64,000 bases of DNA from Microtetraspora glauca (GCA_000721275.1 JOFO01000024.1:32020-96019), one strand, 5' to 3'; positions 16,887 to 25,857 are shown, counted from the stretch's first letter. Notes: generated from the letters alone by a model not told the origin. A program made the numbers and translations.

Positions 16887-17862
16887 GGAGGCACTCCTTC
16901 CAGAAGTGGCAGGCGCTGGAGCGCGGGACGGGCGACTCGGTGACCTCGTACAGCGGCGGCACGTCGGTCCGGCAGACGTCCTGGGCCATCGGGCAGCGCG
17001 GGTTGAAGGCGCAGCCGGGCGGGATGGCGAGCAGGTTGGGCGGCAGGCCCTTGATCGCGTACAGCTCCTGGCCCTTCTGGTCCAGGCGCGGGATGGAGTC
17101 GAGGAGGCCGCGGGTGTAGGGGTGGGCGGGCGCCTTGTAGATCTCGTGGACGGGGGCCCGCTCGACGATCCGGCCGGCGTACATGACGGCGATCTTGTCG
17201 GCGACGTCGGCGACGACGCCGAGGTCGTGGGTGATCAGGATGAGGCCCATGTGGAGCTCGCGCTGGAGTTCCGCGAGGAGGTCCATGACCTGGGCCTGGA
17301 CGGTGACGTCGAGGGCGGTGGTGGGCTCGTCGGCGATGATCAGCTCGGGTTCGAGGGCGAGCGCCATGGCGATCATGATGCGCTGGCGCATGCCGCCGGA
17401 GAACTGGTGGGGGTACTGGCCGACGCGTTCCTTGGCGGCGGGGATGCGGACCCGGTCCATCAGCTCGACGGCCCGGGTGCGGGCGTCCTTCTTGCTCATG
17501 CCGCGGTGGACGACGAACATCTCGCCGAGCTGTTCGCCGACGCTGAGGACGGGGTTGAGGGAGGACAGGGCGTCCTGGAAGATCATCGCCATCTTGGCGC
17601 CGCGGACCTTCCTGCGCTCCTCCTCCTTGAGCTTCAGCAGGTCCTGGCCCTGGAAGAGGATCTGGCCGCCGGTGATCCTGCCGGGGGGCATGTCGAGGAT
17701 GCCCATGACGGCCTGGGCGGTGACGGACTTGCCGGAGCCGGACTCGCCGAGGACGGCGAGGGTCTCCCCCGCGTCGACCGCGTAGTCGACGCCGTTGACC
17801 GCCTTGGCCACCCCGTCGCGGGTGTGGAACTCCACGTGCAGGTCGCGCACTTCGAGCAGCAT
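16879..17862 (-). CDS. Oligopeptide ABC importer ATPase, OppD/DppD type (operon A)
   Basis: The second ATPase of importer A (327 aa): Walker A GESGSGKS, signature FSGGMRQR, Walker B LIIADEPTTAL, LITHDLGVVADVADKIAVMYAG (H-loop) and the C-terminal CAFNPRCPMAQDVC oligo_HPY motif with SACHF. It pairs with the OppF-type subunit as a heterodimer on the cytoplasmic face of the two permeases. The ATG at 17862 is 6 nt after the permease stop. The protein is closely similar to the operon B copy (for example both contain LEV-DLHVEFHTRDGVAKAVNGV) but lacks that copy's 21-residue N-terminal extension. Confidence 0.94.
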   Translation of the reverse strand: MLLEVRDLHVEFHTRDGVAKAVNGVDYAVDAGETLAVLGESGSGKSVTAQAVMGILDMPPGRITGGQILFQGQDLLKLKEEERRKVRGAKMAMIFQDALSSLNPVLSVGEQLGEMFVVHRGMSKKDARTRAVELMDRVRIPAAKERVGQYPHQFSGGMRQRIMIAMALALEPELIIADEPTTALDVTVQAQVMDLLAELQRELHMGLILITHDLGVVADVADKIAVMYAGRIVERAPVHEIYKAPAHPYTRGLLDSIPRLDQKGQELYAIKGLPPNLLAIPPGCAFNPRCPMAQDVCRTDVPPLYEVTESPVPRSSACHFWKECLHG

Positions 17863-17868
17863 GGGTCC

Positions 17869-18855
17869 CTACCTCAGCTTCGGGTCGAGGGCGTCGCGGA
17901 CGGCGTCGCCGAGCATGATGAACGCGAGCACGGTGACGGCGAGCGCGCCGGACGGCCAGAGCAGCATGTGCGGGGCGTTGCGGATGTAGGGCGACGCCGA
18001 GGAGATGTCGATGCCCCAGGAGACGGTGGGCGGTTTCAGGCCGACGCCGAGGAAGGAGAGCGTCGCCTCCAGGGCGATGTACGTGCCGAGGGCGATGGTG
18101 GCGACGACGATGACGGGCGCGACCGCGTTGGGCGCGATGTGCCGGAGCAGCATCCGGGAGTTGGAGGCGCCGAGCGCGCGGGCGGCCTGCACGTAGTCGT
18201 TCTGCTTGGCGGTGATGACGGAGCCGCGGGCGATGCGGGAGAGCTGCGGCCAGCCGAGCAGCACCATAAAGCCGATGACGGGCCAGACGGTGTTGTTGCT
18301 GACGACGGAGAGGAGCACCAGGCCGCCGAGGACGACGGGGATGGCGAAGAAGACGTCGGTGATCCGGGAGAGGATGCCGTCCCAGAGGCCGCCGAAGAAG
18401 CCGGCGAGGCCGCCGAGGGCGGCGCCGAGCAGGGTGACGCCGAGGGTGGCGAAGACGCCGACCTGGATGGAGGCCCGGGCGCCGTGGACGGTGCGGGTGT
18501 AGACGTCGCAGCCCTGTCCGTTGAAGCCGAAGGGGTGGCCGGGCTGGGAGCCCTCCTGCGCCTTGGAGAGGTCGCAGTCGAGGGGGTCGCCGGAGGCGAT
18601 CAGGGACGGCCAGATCGCGATGACCACCAGGAAGAGGATGATCAGTCCGGAGACGATGAAGATCGGGTTCCGGCGCAGGTCGTGCCAGGCGTCGGACCAC
18701 AGGGAGCGGGGCTTGCCCTCGGGGCCGGTGCCGCGGGGTCCGGCGGGCGTCTTCTCCAGGGTCTCGGCCTCGGCCATGGCGAGGTCGGTGGCGCCGCCGG
18801 CGCCGGTAGCGGCGATGGCGCGGCCCTCTTCGTACGGCTCGATCGGCTCAGGCAT
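17869..18855 (-). CDS. Oligopeptide ABC importer permease, OppC/DppC type (operon A)
   Basis: A 328-aa inner-membrane permease. An N-terminal cytoplasmic stretch of about 55 residues includes RSLWSDAWHDLRRNPIFIVSG, the usual entry to helix 1 of DppC proteins. The EAA loop facing the ATPase is at YVQAARALGASNSRMLLRHIAPN. The family ending ALAVTVLAFIMLGDAVRDALDPKLR is present. ATG 18855 is chosen because GAGG lies 7 nt upstream and it overlaps the preceding permease stop by 8 nt (ATGCCTGA); a TTG at 18873 would also be in frame but has weaker support. Confidence 0.93.
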   Translation of the reverse strand: MPEPIEPYEEGRAIAATGAGGATDLAMAEAETLEKTPAGPRGTGPEGKPRSLWSDAWHDLRRNPIFIVSGLIILFLVVIAIWPSLIASGDPLDCDLSKAQEGSQPGHPFGFNGQGCDVYTRTVHGARASIQVGVFATLGVTLLGAALGGLAGFFGGLWDGILSRITDVFFAIPVVLGGLVLLSVVSNNTVWPVIGFMVLLGWPQLSRIARGSVITAKQNDYVQAARALGASNSRMLLRHIAPNAVAPVIVVATIALGTYIALEATLSFLGVGLKPPTVSWGIDISSASPYIRNAPHMLLWPSGALAVTVLAFIMLGDAVRDALDPKLR

Positions 18856-19771
18856 AGCGAATCCTCGGGTCAAGGACGGCGTAGAGGAGGTCCACCAGGA
18901 GGTTGGCCAGCAGGAAGATCAGGACGAGGATGGTCACGAAGCCGACCACGGTCTGGGTGTTCTGCCGGACGATGCCCTGGTAGAGCTGGTAGCCGACGCC
19001 GTGGATGTTGAAGATCCGTTCGGTGACGATGGCGCCGCCCATGAGCGCGCCGACGTCGGCGCCGATGAAGGTGACCACCGGGATGAGGCTGTTGCGGAGC
19101 AGGTGGCGGCTGATGACGCGGCGGCGCGGGAGGCCCTTGGCGACGGCGGTGCGGACGTAGTCGGCGCGCTTGTTCTCCGCGATGGAGGTGCGGGTGAGCC
19201 GCGTGACGTACGCGAGCGACACCGAGGCGAGGACCAGGCCGGGGACGATCAGCTCGTCGAAGGTCGCGGCGGGCGAGACGGCCGGGTCGATCCAGCCCCA
19301 CTTCACGCCGAGCAGCAGCTGCACCAGCAGGCCGGTGACGAAGGTGGGGACGGAGAGGACGACCAGGGTGAGCAGCAGGACGGTGGTGTCGACGGGCCGG
19401 CCGCGCCGCAGGCCGGTGACGACGCCGAGGCTGATGCCGATGACGATCTCGAAGAGGATGGCGACGACGGTCAGCCGGATGGTGACCGGGAAGGCGGTGC
19501 TCATCAGCTCGGTGACCGGCTGCCCGTTGAAGGCGGTGCCGAAGTCACCGGTGAAGACGTTGCCCATGTAGGTGAGGTATTGCTGCCAGACGGGCTTGTC
19601 GAGGCCGAACTCCTGCCTCAGCCGGGCGGCCGTCGCCGGGTCGCAGGCGCGGTCGCCGCACAGCCCGGCGATGGGATCGCCCATCACGTTCACCATCAGG
19701 AAGATCAGCAGCGTGGCGCCGAAGAAGACCGGGATCATCTGCAGCAGCCGCCGGATCACGTATCGACCCAC
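18848..19771 (-). CDS. Oligopeptide ABC importer permease, OppB/DppB type (operon A)
   Basis: A 307-aa permease with the DppB start MGRYVIRRLLQMIPVFFGATLLIF, a periplasmic-side loop bearing the CGDRACDPATAARLRQEFGLD segment, the EAA loop YVRTAVAKGLPRRRVISRHLLRN, and the family ending VLDPRIRYA. It forms the translocation pore with the OppC-type subunit. The loop has two cysteines (CGDRAC) absent from the operon B copy. It follows the binding-protein gene after an 83-bp gap that contains a strong hairpin, which probably lowers expression of the transporter relative to the binding protein. Confidence 0.93.
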   Translation of the reverse strand: MGRYVIRRLLQMIPVFFGATLLIFLMVNVMGDPIAGLCGDRACDPATAARLRQEFGLDKPVWQQYLTYMGNVFTGDFGTAFNGQPVTELMSTAFPVTIRLTVVAILFEIVIGISLGVVTGLRRGRPVDTTVLLLTLVVLSVPTFVTGLLVQLLLGVKWGWIDPAVSPAATFDELIVPGLVLASVSLAYVTRLTRTSIAENKRADYVRTAVAKGLPRRRVISRHLLRNSLIPVVTFIGADVGALMGGAIVTERIFNIHGVGYQLYQGIVRQNTQTVVGFVTILVLIFLLANLLVDLLYAVLDPRIRYA

Positions 19772-19793
19772 GGGGACCTCCAGGGAGGGGGAA

Positions 19794-19837
19794 GGCGTAC
19801 GGCCCGGCGCGGGGGTCCGCGTGCCGGGCCGTACGCC
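19794..19837 (-). terminator. Hairpin between binding-protein and permease genes, operon A
   Basis: A perfect 15-bp inverted repeat (19794-19808 with 19823-19837) lies in the 83-bp gap after the binding-protein stop. There is no T-run. The position is typical of attenuators or mRNA-stabilising stem-loops that raise the binding protein over its permeases. Confidence 0.7.
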
Positions 19838-19854
19838 GCCGGCCTACGGCGTCG

Positions 19855-21480
19855 TCACTTGACCTTGATCTGGTCGTAGACCGGGACGCTGAACGGGTTG
19901 AGGGTGACGTTCTCGACCCGCTCGGAGTAGCCGGCGCTGCCGTTCTGGTACCAGAGCGGGATCGCGCCCATGTCGTCGCGGAGGACCTCCTCGGCCTTCT
20001 GGAAGAGGCCGATCGCCTTCGGGATGTCCGCCTCGGCGTTGGCCTGGTCGACCAGCTTGTCGAACTCGGCGCTGGTGTACTTGCCGTCGTTGGAGGAGGC
20101 GTTGGTGTAGTACAGCGGCTGCAGGAAGTTCTGGATCAGCGGGTAGTCCATCTGCCAGCCGGCCCGGAAGGGGCCGTCGAGCTTCTGGGTGGTGACCTGG
20201 TTGCGGTAGTCGGCGAAGGTTCCGATGGGGTTGCCGACGCACGCCTTGTTGTTGCCGAGGGCGCGGTTGATGGAGTTGCAGACGGCGTCCACCCACTCCT
20301 TGTGGGAGCCGGTGTCGGCGTTGTACGAAATCTTCATCGTGCCGCCGGGGATGCCGCCGCCCTCCACGACCAGCTTCTTCGCCCGCGCGGCGTCGTACTT
20401 GCAGAAGTCGCCGCAGACGTCCTTGAAGCCGCCCTCCTCGCCGAGGACCGGGGAGGTCCAGTCGACGGCGGGCGTGCGGGTCTTCTGGAAGATCGTCTCG
20501 GTGATCTGCTGCCGGTCGATGGCCATCGACAGGCCCTGCCGGAGCTTCTCCTGGCCCGGCTTGTTCCAGGCGTCGTCGTAGAACGGGAAGGAGAGCGTCT
20601 GGATGATGCCGGCCGGGGTGTTGATGTACCGGTCGCCGAGGTCGGCGGAGACGTTCTTGAGCTGGGCGGCGGGGACGTCGTCGACGAGGTCGAGGTTGCC
20701 GGCGATCAGGTCGGTGTAGGCGGTGTTGTTGTCCGTGTAGACCTTGAGGGTGATGCCGCCGTTCTGGGCCTTGTCCTCGCCGGGGTAGCCGTCCCAGCGC
20801 TTGAGCTCCATCTGGGAGCCCTTGGCGTACGAGTCGACGGTGTACGGGCCGTTGCCGACGGGCTTCGCCAGCCAGCCGGTGCGGTCGTCGAAGAACGCCT
20901 TCGGGAGGGGGGCGAAGGCGGCGTAGCCGAGGGTGTCGGGGAAGGTCGAGAACTTCTGGGTGAGCTTCACCGTGAAGGTCCGCGGGCCGGTCACCTTGAG
21001 GCCGGACAGGGTGTCGGCGGTGGCCTCGCCCTTGTCGGGGTGGACCTTGTCGTAGCCCTCGATGTAGCCGAAGAAGTAGGCGTTCTTCTGGTTGTTCTTC
21101 AGGTGGGCGCCGTAGTTCCAGGCGTCGACGAAGGACTGGGCGGTGACCTTCTCGCCGTTGGAGAAGGTCCAGCCGTCCTTGACGGTGATGGTGAAGGTGG
21201 TCGAGTCCTTCGTCTCGATCTTCTCGGCGAGCATGTCCTTGGCCTCGCCGGTCTTCGGGTCGTACTGCTTGAGACCGCGGAAGATCATGGACAGGACCTT
21301 GCCGCCCTGGACCTCGTTGGTGTTCGCCGGCTCCAGCGGGTTCTGCGGGTCTCCCCAGGAGGAGCTCACGATGCCGTCGGCCCCTCCGCCGCCGCTGTCG
21401 TCACCGCCGCCGCATGCGGTCGCCGCGAGGGCGACGGCGGTGGCCAGTGCGGCCCACTTGGCGTGCGTGGCTCCGCGCAT
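19855..21480 (-). CDS. Oligopeptide-binding lipoprotein (SBP family 5), operon A
   Basis: A 541-aa extracellular solute-binding protein of family 5 (OppA/DppA type). The signal peptide MRGATHAKWAALATAVALAATAC ends in a lipobox Cys23, followed by a Gly/Asp linker. Family motifs include WTFSNGEKVTAQSFVDAWNY, KPVGNGPYTVDSYAKGSQMELKRWDGY, LRQGLSMAIDRQQI and the closing IPLWYQNGSAGYSERVENV. It should capture peptides for the importer encoded downstream. The start at 21480 has GGGAGG about 7 nt upstream. It is the first gene of operon A. The S. coelicolor bldK locus and its neighbour are of this type, and this gene could be an orthologue of one of those binding proteins (from memory, not checked). 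Confidence 0.93.
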   Translation of the reverse strand: MRGATHAKWAALATAVALAATACGGGDDSGGGGADGIVSSSWGDPQNPLEPANTNEVQGGKVLSMIFRGLKQYDPKTGEAKDMLAEKIETKDSTTFTITVKDGWTFSNGEKVTAQSFVDAWNYGAHLKNNQKNAYFFGYIEGYDKVHPDKGEATADTLSGLKVTGPRTFTVKLTQKFSTFPDTLGYAAFAPLPKAFFDDRTGWLAKPVGNGPYTVDSYAKGSQMELKRWDGYPGEDKAQNGGITLKVYTDNNTAYTDLIAGNLDLVDDVPAAQLKNVSADLGDRYINTPAGIIQTLSFPFYDDAWNKPGQEKLRQGLSMAIDRQQITETIFQKTRTPAVDWTSPVLGEEGGFKDVCGDFCKYDAARAKKLVVEGGGIPGGTMKISYNADTGSHKEWVDAVCNSINRALGNNKACVGNPIGTFADYRNQVTTQKLDGPFRAGWQMDYPLIQNFLQPLYYTNASSNDGKYTSAEFDKLVDQANAEADIPKAIGLFQKAEEVLRDDMGAIPLWYQNGSAGYSERVENVTLNPFSVPVYDQIKVK

Positions 21481-21498
21481 GGAGTGCCTCCCGATTGT

Positions 21499-21535
21499 CC
21501 TAAGCGTGACTTAGGGCTCAATATCACCCGATATT
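21499..21535 (-). promoter_or_regulatory. Two palindromes upstream of operon A (operator candidates)
   Basis: CCTAAG-N5-CTTAGG (21499-21515) and AATATC-ACCC-GATATT (21520-21535) lie back to back 19-55 bp upstream of the binding-protein start, in an unusually AT-rich patch for this genome. The spacing places them over the expected promoter and transcription start. The regulator is unknown. Confidence 0.5.
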
Positions 21536-21594
21536 GACGGGTATGCACCTTTACGGCCTCCGAGGGAGTGCGCGCGGGCCGGGCAGGACGCGGA

Positions 21595-21631
21595 AGGGCC
21601 CCCCGCACCCGGCGGGGGTGCGAGGGGCCCT
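21595..21631 (-). terminator. Terminator of peptide importer operon B
   Basis: A two-part hairpin: AGGGCCCC (21595-21602) pairs with GGGGCCCT (21624-21631), with an inner GCACCC/GGGTGC stem. It lies 25 bp past the stop of the last ATPase gene and before the operon A promoter. Confidence 0.75.
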
Positions 21632-21655
21632 GGTCCATCAGGCCGTCACGGTCGG

Positions 21656-22744
21656 TCAGCCCGCGTGGATCACGTCCCGCTCCTCGGCGAAGTGGCACGC
21701 CGACTCGTGGGCCGCGAGGGTGTCCTGGCCGCGGAAGCGCTCCGGGACCGCCAGGACCGGCACCTCGGTGGAGCACTTCTCCTGGGCCTTCCAGCACCGG
21801 GTGCGGAAGCGGCAGCCCGACGGCGGGTTCGCCGGCGAGGGCACGTCGCCCGTCAGGATGATGCGGTCGCGGTTGGCGCGCGCCACCGGGTCCGGCACCG
21901 GCACCGCGGAGAGCAGCGCCTGGGTGTACGGGTGCGTGGGGTGGTCGTAGATCTCCTCGTCCGTACCGATCTCGGCGAGCTTGCCGAGGTACATGACGCC
22001 CACGCGGTCCGAGATGTGCCGGACGATCGACAGGTCGTGCGCGATGAAGATGTAGGACAGGTTGAACTCGTCCTGGAGCTTCTCCATCAGGTTGATGACC
22101 TGCGCCTGGACGGAGACGTCCAGGGCCGAGACCGGCTCGTCGCAGATGATGATCTCCGGGTTGAGCGCAAGGCCGCGGGCGATGCCGATGCGCTGGCGCT
22201 GGCCGCCGGAGAACTGGTGCGGGTACCGGTTGATGTACTCCGGGTTCAGACCGACGACGTCGAGGAGCTCCTGCACCTTGCGGCGCCGGTCGCCCTTCGG
22301 GGCCACCTCGGGGTGGATGTCGAAGGTCTCGCCGATGATGTCGCCGACCGTCATGCGCGGGTTCAGCGAGGTGTACGGGTCCTGGAACACCATCTGGATG
22401 TTCCGGCGGACGGCCTTCAGCGCGCGGCCGGACAGCTTGGTGATGTCCTGGCCCTTGTAGAAGACCTCGCCGGCGGTGGCCCGCTCCAGGTTCATCAGGA
22501 GCTTGGCGACCGTGGACTTGCCGCAGCCGGACTCGCCCACGATGCCGAGGGTCTCGCCCTGGTAGAGGTCGAAGGAGACCCCGTCCACGGCCTTGACCGC
22601 GCCGACCTGCTTCTTGAAGAGGATGCCCTGCGTCAGCGGGAAGTGCTTCTGCAGGTTGCGCACCTGGAGGATCGGCTCCCCCCGCTGGACGGGGACGTCC
22701 AGCGCGGCGGCCACGGCCTCGTCGTTCTTGCTGAGCTCAGCCAT
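21656..22744 (-). CDS. Oligopeptide ABC importer ATPase, OppF/DppF type (operon B)
   Basis: A 362-aa ATPase, close paralogue of the operon A copy: shared [23 protein letters not shown], Walker [10 protein letters not shown], signature FSGGQRQR, Walker B IIICDEPVSAL, and the cysteine motif [14 protein letters not shown] with SACHF. It differs by a 24-residue N-terminal extension (MAELSKNDEAVAAALDVPVQ) and by ending soon after the cysteine motif (DVIHAG), without the acidic tail. The ATG at 22744 overlaps the upstream ATPase gene by 8 nt (ATGGCTGA), exactly the junction seen in operon A. Confidence 0.93.
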   Translation of the reverse strand: MAELSKNDEAVAAALDVPVQRGEPILQVRNLQKHFPLTQGILFKKQVGAVKAVDGVSFDLYQGETLGIVGESGCGKSTVAKLLMNLERATAGEVFYKGQDITKLSGRALKAVRRNIQMVFQDPYTSLNPRMTVGDIIGETFDIHPEVAPKGDRRRKVQELLDVVGLNPEYINRYPHQFSGGQRQRIGIARGLALNPEIIICDEPVSALDVSVQAQVINLMEKLQDEFNLSYIFIAHDLSIVRHISDRVGVMYLGKLAEIGTDEEIYDHPTHPYTQALLSAVPVPDPVARANRDRIILTGDVPSPANPPSGCRFRTRCWKAQEKCSTEVPVLAVPERFRGQDTLAAHESACHFAEERDVIHAG

Positions 22745-23795
22745 GGATCGTCTCCTTCCAGAAGTGGCAGGCGCTCTTGCGGCCCGGCAGGTCCGCGCCG
22801 TCCTGCTCGGTGACCGGCACCAGGGCCGGGACCTCGGTGCGGCAGAGGTCGGTGGCCTTGGGGCAGCGCGGGTTGAAGGCACAGCCGGAGGGGACCTTGA
22901 GCAGGTTCGGCGGGAGGCCCTTGATCGCGTAGAGCTCCTGGCCCTTCTGGTCCAGGCGCGGGATCGAGTCCAGCAGACCCCGGGTGTACGGGTGCGCCGG
23001 ACGCGCGTACAGCTCGTGGACGGGCGCCTGCTCGACGATCCGGCCGGCGTACATCACGGCGATCTTGTCCGCGACGTCGGCGACGACGCCGAGGTCGTGG
23101 GTGATGAGGATCAGACCCATGTTGTACTCGCGCTGGAGCTCCGCGAGGAGGTCCATGACCTGGGCCTGGACCGTCACGTCGAGGGCCGTGGTCGGCTCGT
23201 CGGCGATGATCAGGTCGGGCTCCAGGGCGAGCGCCATGGCGATCATGATGCGCTGGCGCATACCGCCGGAGAACTGGTGGGGGTAGTCGCTGACCCGCGC
23301 CTTGGCGGCGGGGATCTTGACCTTGTCCATCAGTTCGATGGCCTTGAGCTTGGCGTCCTTCTTGGACAGGCCCTGGTGGACCCGGAACATCTCGCCGAGC
23401 TGGTAGCCGACGGAGAGGACCGGGTTCAGCGAGGAGAGCGCGTCCTGGAAGATCATCGCGATCTTCCGGCCGCGGATCTTCCGGCGGTCCTCGTCGGACA
23501 TCTTCAGCATGTCCTCGCCGCGGAACAGGATCTCGCCCTGCGGGATCCTGCCGGGCGGCATGTCGAGGATGCCCATGATGGCCTGGGCGGTGACGGACTT
23601 GCCGGAGCCGGACTCGCCGAGGACGGCGAGGGTCTCGCCGGCGTCCACCGAGTAGTTGACGCCGTTGACCGCCTTGGCCACACCGTCACGGGTGTGGAAC
23701 TCGACGTGCAGGTCCTTGACTTCGAGCAGCGGTCCGTTGTGCTCGCCGCTCTCTCGCGGCGCGGGGACGGACGCGGTCTTGTTGATGGTGCTCAC
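22737..23795 (-). CDS. Oligopeptide ABC importer ATPase, OppD/DppD type (operon B)
   Basis: A 352-aa ATPase with Walker A GESGSGKS, signature FSGGMRQR, Walker B LIIADEPTTAL and a C-terminal CAFNPRCPKATDLC motif plus SACHF. It has a polar N-terminal extension (MSTINKTASVPAPRESGEHNG) absent from operon A. GTG 23795 is the start; it lies 14 nt after the permease stop. It is part of the same importer as the downstream OppF-type subunit, and near-identical stretches with the operon A copy indicate a duplication. Confidence 0.93.
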   Translation of the reverse strand: MSTINKTASVPAPRESGEHNGPLLEVKDLHVEFHTRDGVAKAVNGVNYSVDAGETLAVLGESGSGKSVTAQAIMGILDMPPGRIPQGEILFRGEDMLKMSDEDRRKIRGRKIAMIFQDALSSLNPVLSVGYQLGEMFRVHQGLSKKDAKLKAIELMDKVKIPAAKARVSDYPHQFSGGMRQRIMIAMALALEPDLIIADEPTTALDVTVQAQVMDLLAELQREYNMGLILITHDLGVVADVADKIAVMYAGRIVEQAPVHELYARPAHPYTRGLLDSIPRLDQKGQELYAIKGLPPNLLKVPSGCAFNPRCPKATDLCRTEVPALVPVTEQDGADLPGRKSACHFWKETIHG

Positions 23796-23809
23796 GGTTT
23801 ACGCCCTCC

Positions 23810-24760
23810 TCAGCGCAGCTTGGGGTCGAGGGCGTTGCGAACGGCTTCGCCGAGCATGATGAACGCCAGGACGGTGATGCTCAGCATGATCGACGGCCAG
23901 AGCAGCACGTGCGGAGCGACGCGGATCTGGTCGACCGCGGTGGAGACGTCGACACCCCACGAGACGGTCGGCGCGGCGAGGCCCAGGCCCAGGTAGGACA
24001 GGGTGGCCTCGGCCGAGATGTAGCCGCCGAGCGCGATGGTGGCGACGACGATCACGGGGGCCATGGCGTTCGGCAGGATGTGCCGGAAGAGGATCCGGGA
24101 GGTGCCGGCGCCGAGGGCCTTGGCCGCGTGGACGTAGTCGGCCTGCTTGACGGTGATCACGGCGCCGCGCATGACGCGGGCCATCTGGGTCCAGCCGAGG
24201 AAGGCGAGCGCGCCCACCACGACCCAGACCGTGCGCTCCGTGAAGGACTGCAGGACGACCATGGCGCCGAGCAGGAACGGAATGCCGAAGAAGATGTCGG
24301 TGATCCGGGACAGGATCGCGTCCCAGACGCCGCCGAAGTAGCCGGCGATCATGCCCATGAGGCCGCCGACGACGGTGACGATGAGGGTGACGCAGATGCC
24401 GACGATGACCGAGGCACGGGTGCCGTAGATCACGCGGGCGTAGACGGAACGGCCCTGCTGGTCGTAGCCGAACCAGCCCTCGGAGCCGATGCTGCCGAGC
24501 TCGGGCTTGCCGAGGAAGTGCTTCACGAGGTCACCCGCGGTGGGCGAGGCGCTGGTGAAGAGGGTCGGCCAGGCGGCGATCAGCAGCAGGAAGGCGATGA
24601 GCACCGACGAGACGATGAAGTACGGGTTGCGGCGCAGGTCCGCCCAGGCGTCGCCCCAGAGGGAGCGGGCCTTCTCCGGCTTGTGCGCGCCCTTCGGCTC
24701 CGTCGCCGAGGGGGGTGCGACGGCGTCTTCGACGGCGGCGGTCTTGGTCACGTCAGGCAT
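23810..24760 (-). CDS. Oligopeptide ABC importer permease, OppC/DppC type (operon B)
   Basis: A 316-aa permease. The N-terminal cytoplasmic part has KARSLWGDAWADLRRNPYFIVSS, the EAA loop is YVHAAKALGAGTSRILFRHILPN, and it ends SITVLAFIMLGEAVRNALDPKLR. The order of segments is the same as in operon A, but the periplasmic loop differs (KHFLGKPELGSIGSEGWFGYDQQGR). The ATG at 24760 overlaps the previous stop by 8 nt (ATGCCTGA), again the same coupling sequence as in operon A. Confidence 0.93.
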   Translation of the reverse strand: MPDVTKTAAVEDAVAPPSATEPKGAHKPEKARSLWGDAWADLRRNPYFIVSSVLIAFLLLIAAWPTLFTSASPTAGDLVKHFLGKPELGSIGSEGWFGYDQQGRSVYARVIYGTRASVIVGICVTLIVTVVGGLMGMIAGYFGGVWDAILSRITDIFFGIPFLLGAMVVLQSFTERTVWVVVGALAFLGWTQMARVMRGAVITVKQADYVHAAKALGAGTSRILFRHILPNAMAPVIVVATIALGGYISAEATLSYLGLGLAAPTVSWGVDVSTAVDQIRVAPHVLLWPSIMLSITVLAFIMLGEAVRNALDPKLR

Positions 24761-25685
24761 ACCGGATCCTCGGGTCCAGGACCGCGTACAGCAGGTCGAT
24801 GAGCAGGCTGGTGAGGAGGTAGACGATCACCAGGACGGTGACGAGGCCGACCAGTGTGGTGCCCTCGCGCCGCGTGATCGACTCGGCGATGAGACCGCCG
24901 ACGCCCTTCACGTTGAAGATGCGCTCGGTGACGATGGCGCCGCCCATGAGGGCGCCGATGTCGGTGCCGAGGAAGGTGACGACCGGGATCATCGAGTTGC
25001 GCATGAGGTGGACGCCGATGACCCGGCGCCGCGGCAGGCCCTTGGCGACGGCCGTGCGCATGTAGTCGGCGCGCAGGTTCTCCGCCATGGAGGTACGGGT
25101 GAGGCGGGCCACGTAGGCGAGTGAGAGTCCGCCGAGGACGACCGCCGGGGCGATCATCTCGGACCACAACGCCTCGTTGCTGACGTTGGGTTCGATCCAG
25201 CCCAGGTTGTCCGCGAAGAGCATCTTGACGAAGAAGCCGAGCACGAAGACCGGGATCGAGATGATCAGCAGCGTGAAGATGAGGACGGCGTTGTCGGCCA
25301 GGCGGCCGGCGCGGAGACCGGCGATGACGCCGAGGCCGATGCCGAAGATGAGCTCGAACGCGAAGGCCAGGGTGGCCAGCTGGAGCGTCACCGGGAAGGC
25401 GTCGCCGAGCACTTCGGTCACGGGACGGTCGTTGCGGATCTGCGTCCCGAAGTCGAAGTGAAGGATGATTCCGGTCATGTAGTCCCAGTACTGCTTCCAC
25501 AGTGGCTGGTCGAGACCGAGCTTGTGCCGGATCGCCTCGATGGTCGCCGGGCTGGCGCCCTTGTCGCCGAACAGACCGGCCACGGGGTCGCCGGGCAGGC
25601 TGTAGACCATGAGGAAGATCAGCAGGGTTGTCCCGAAGAAGACCGGGATCATCTGGAGCAGTCGTCGTGCGACATAGCGCCCCAT
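24753..25685 (-). CDS. Oligopeptide ABC importer permease, OppB/DppB type (operon B)
   Basis: A 310-aa permease: MGRYVARRLLQMIPVFFGTTLLIFLMVYSLPGDPVAG, EAA loop YMRTAVAKGLPRRRVIGVHLMRN, ending VLDPRIRYA. Two ATGs (25688 and 25685) follow a GGAGG; the second gives the better, though still short, spacing. The loop after helix 1 reads GDKGASPATIEAIRHKLGLD without the cysteine pair of the operon A copy. It is separated from the binding-protein gene by 172 bp containing a hairpin. Confidence 0.92.
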   Translation of the reverse strand: MGRYVARRLLQMIPVFFGTTLLIFLMVYSLPGDPVAGLFGDKGASPATIEAIRHKLGLDQPLWKQYWDYMTGIILHFDFGTQIRNDRPVTEVLGDAFPVTLQLATLAFAFELIFGIGLGVIAGLRAGRLADNAVLIFTLLIISIPVFVLGFFVKMLFADNLGWIEPNVSNEALWSEMIAPAVVLGGLSLAYVARLTRTSMAENLRADYMRTAVAKGLPRRRVIGVHLMRNSMIPVVTFLGTDIGALMGGAIVTERIFNVKGVGGLIAESITRREGTTLVGLVTVLVIVYLLTSLLIDLLYAVLDPRIRYA

Positions 25686-25803
25686 CATGCCTCCGTTGAG
25701 ATGTGACGGCCGCAGCCGACGGGCCCTCCCCCGGCGTGGCTGCCCTGTTTCGGACAGCGTGATGCCGCGGAAGGGCCCCCCAGCCACTGCGTAAGGCACC
25801 GAA

Positions 25804-25830
25804 ACGGGACTGACGTTCCGTCAGTCCCGT
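25804..25830 (-). terminator. Hairpin between binding-protein and permease genes, operon B
   Basis: A perfect 12-bp stem with a 3-nt loop (25804-25815 with 25819-25830), 28 bp after the binding-protein stop. The position matches the operon A hairpin, but the sequence is unrelated. Confidence 0.75.
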
Positions 25831-25857
25831 GACGGCATGCGGACTACGCTCGGGTGA

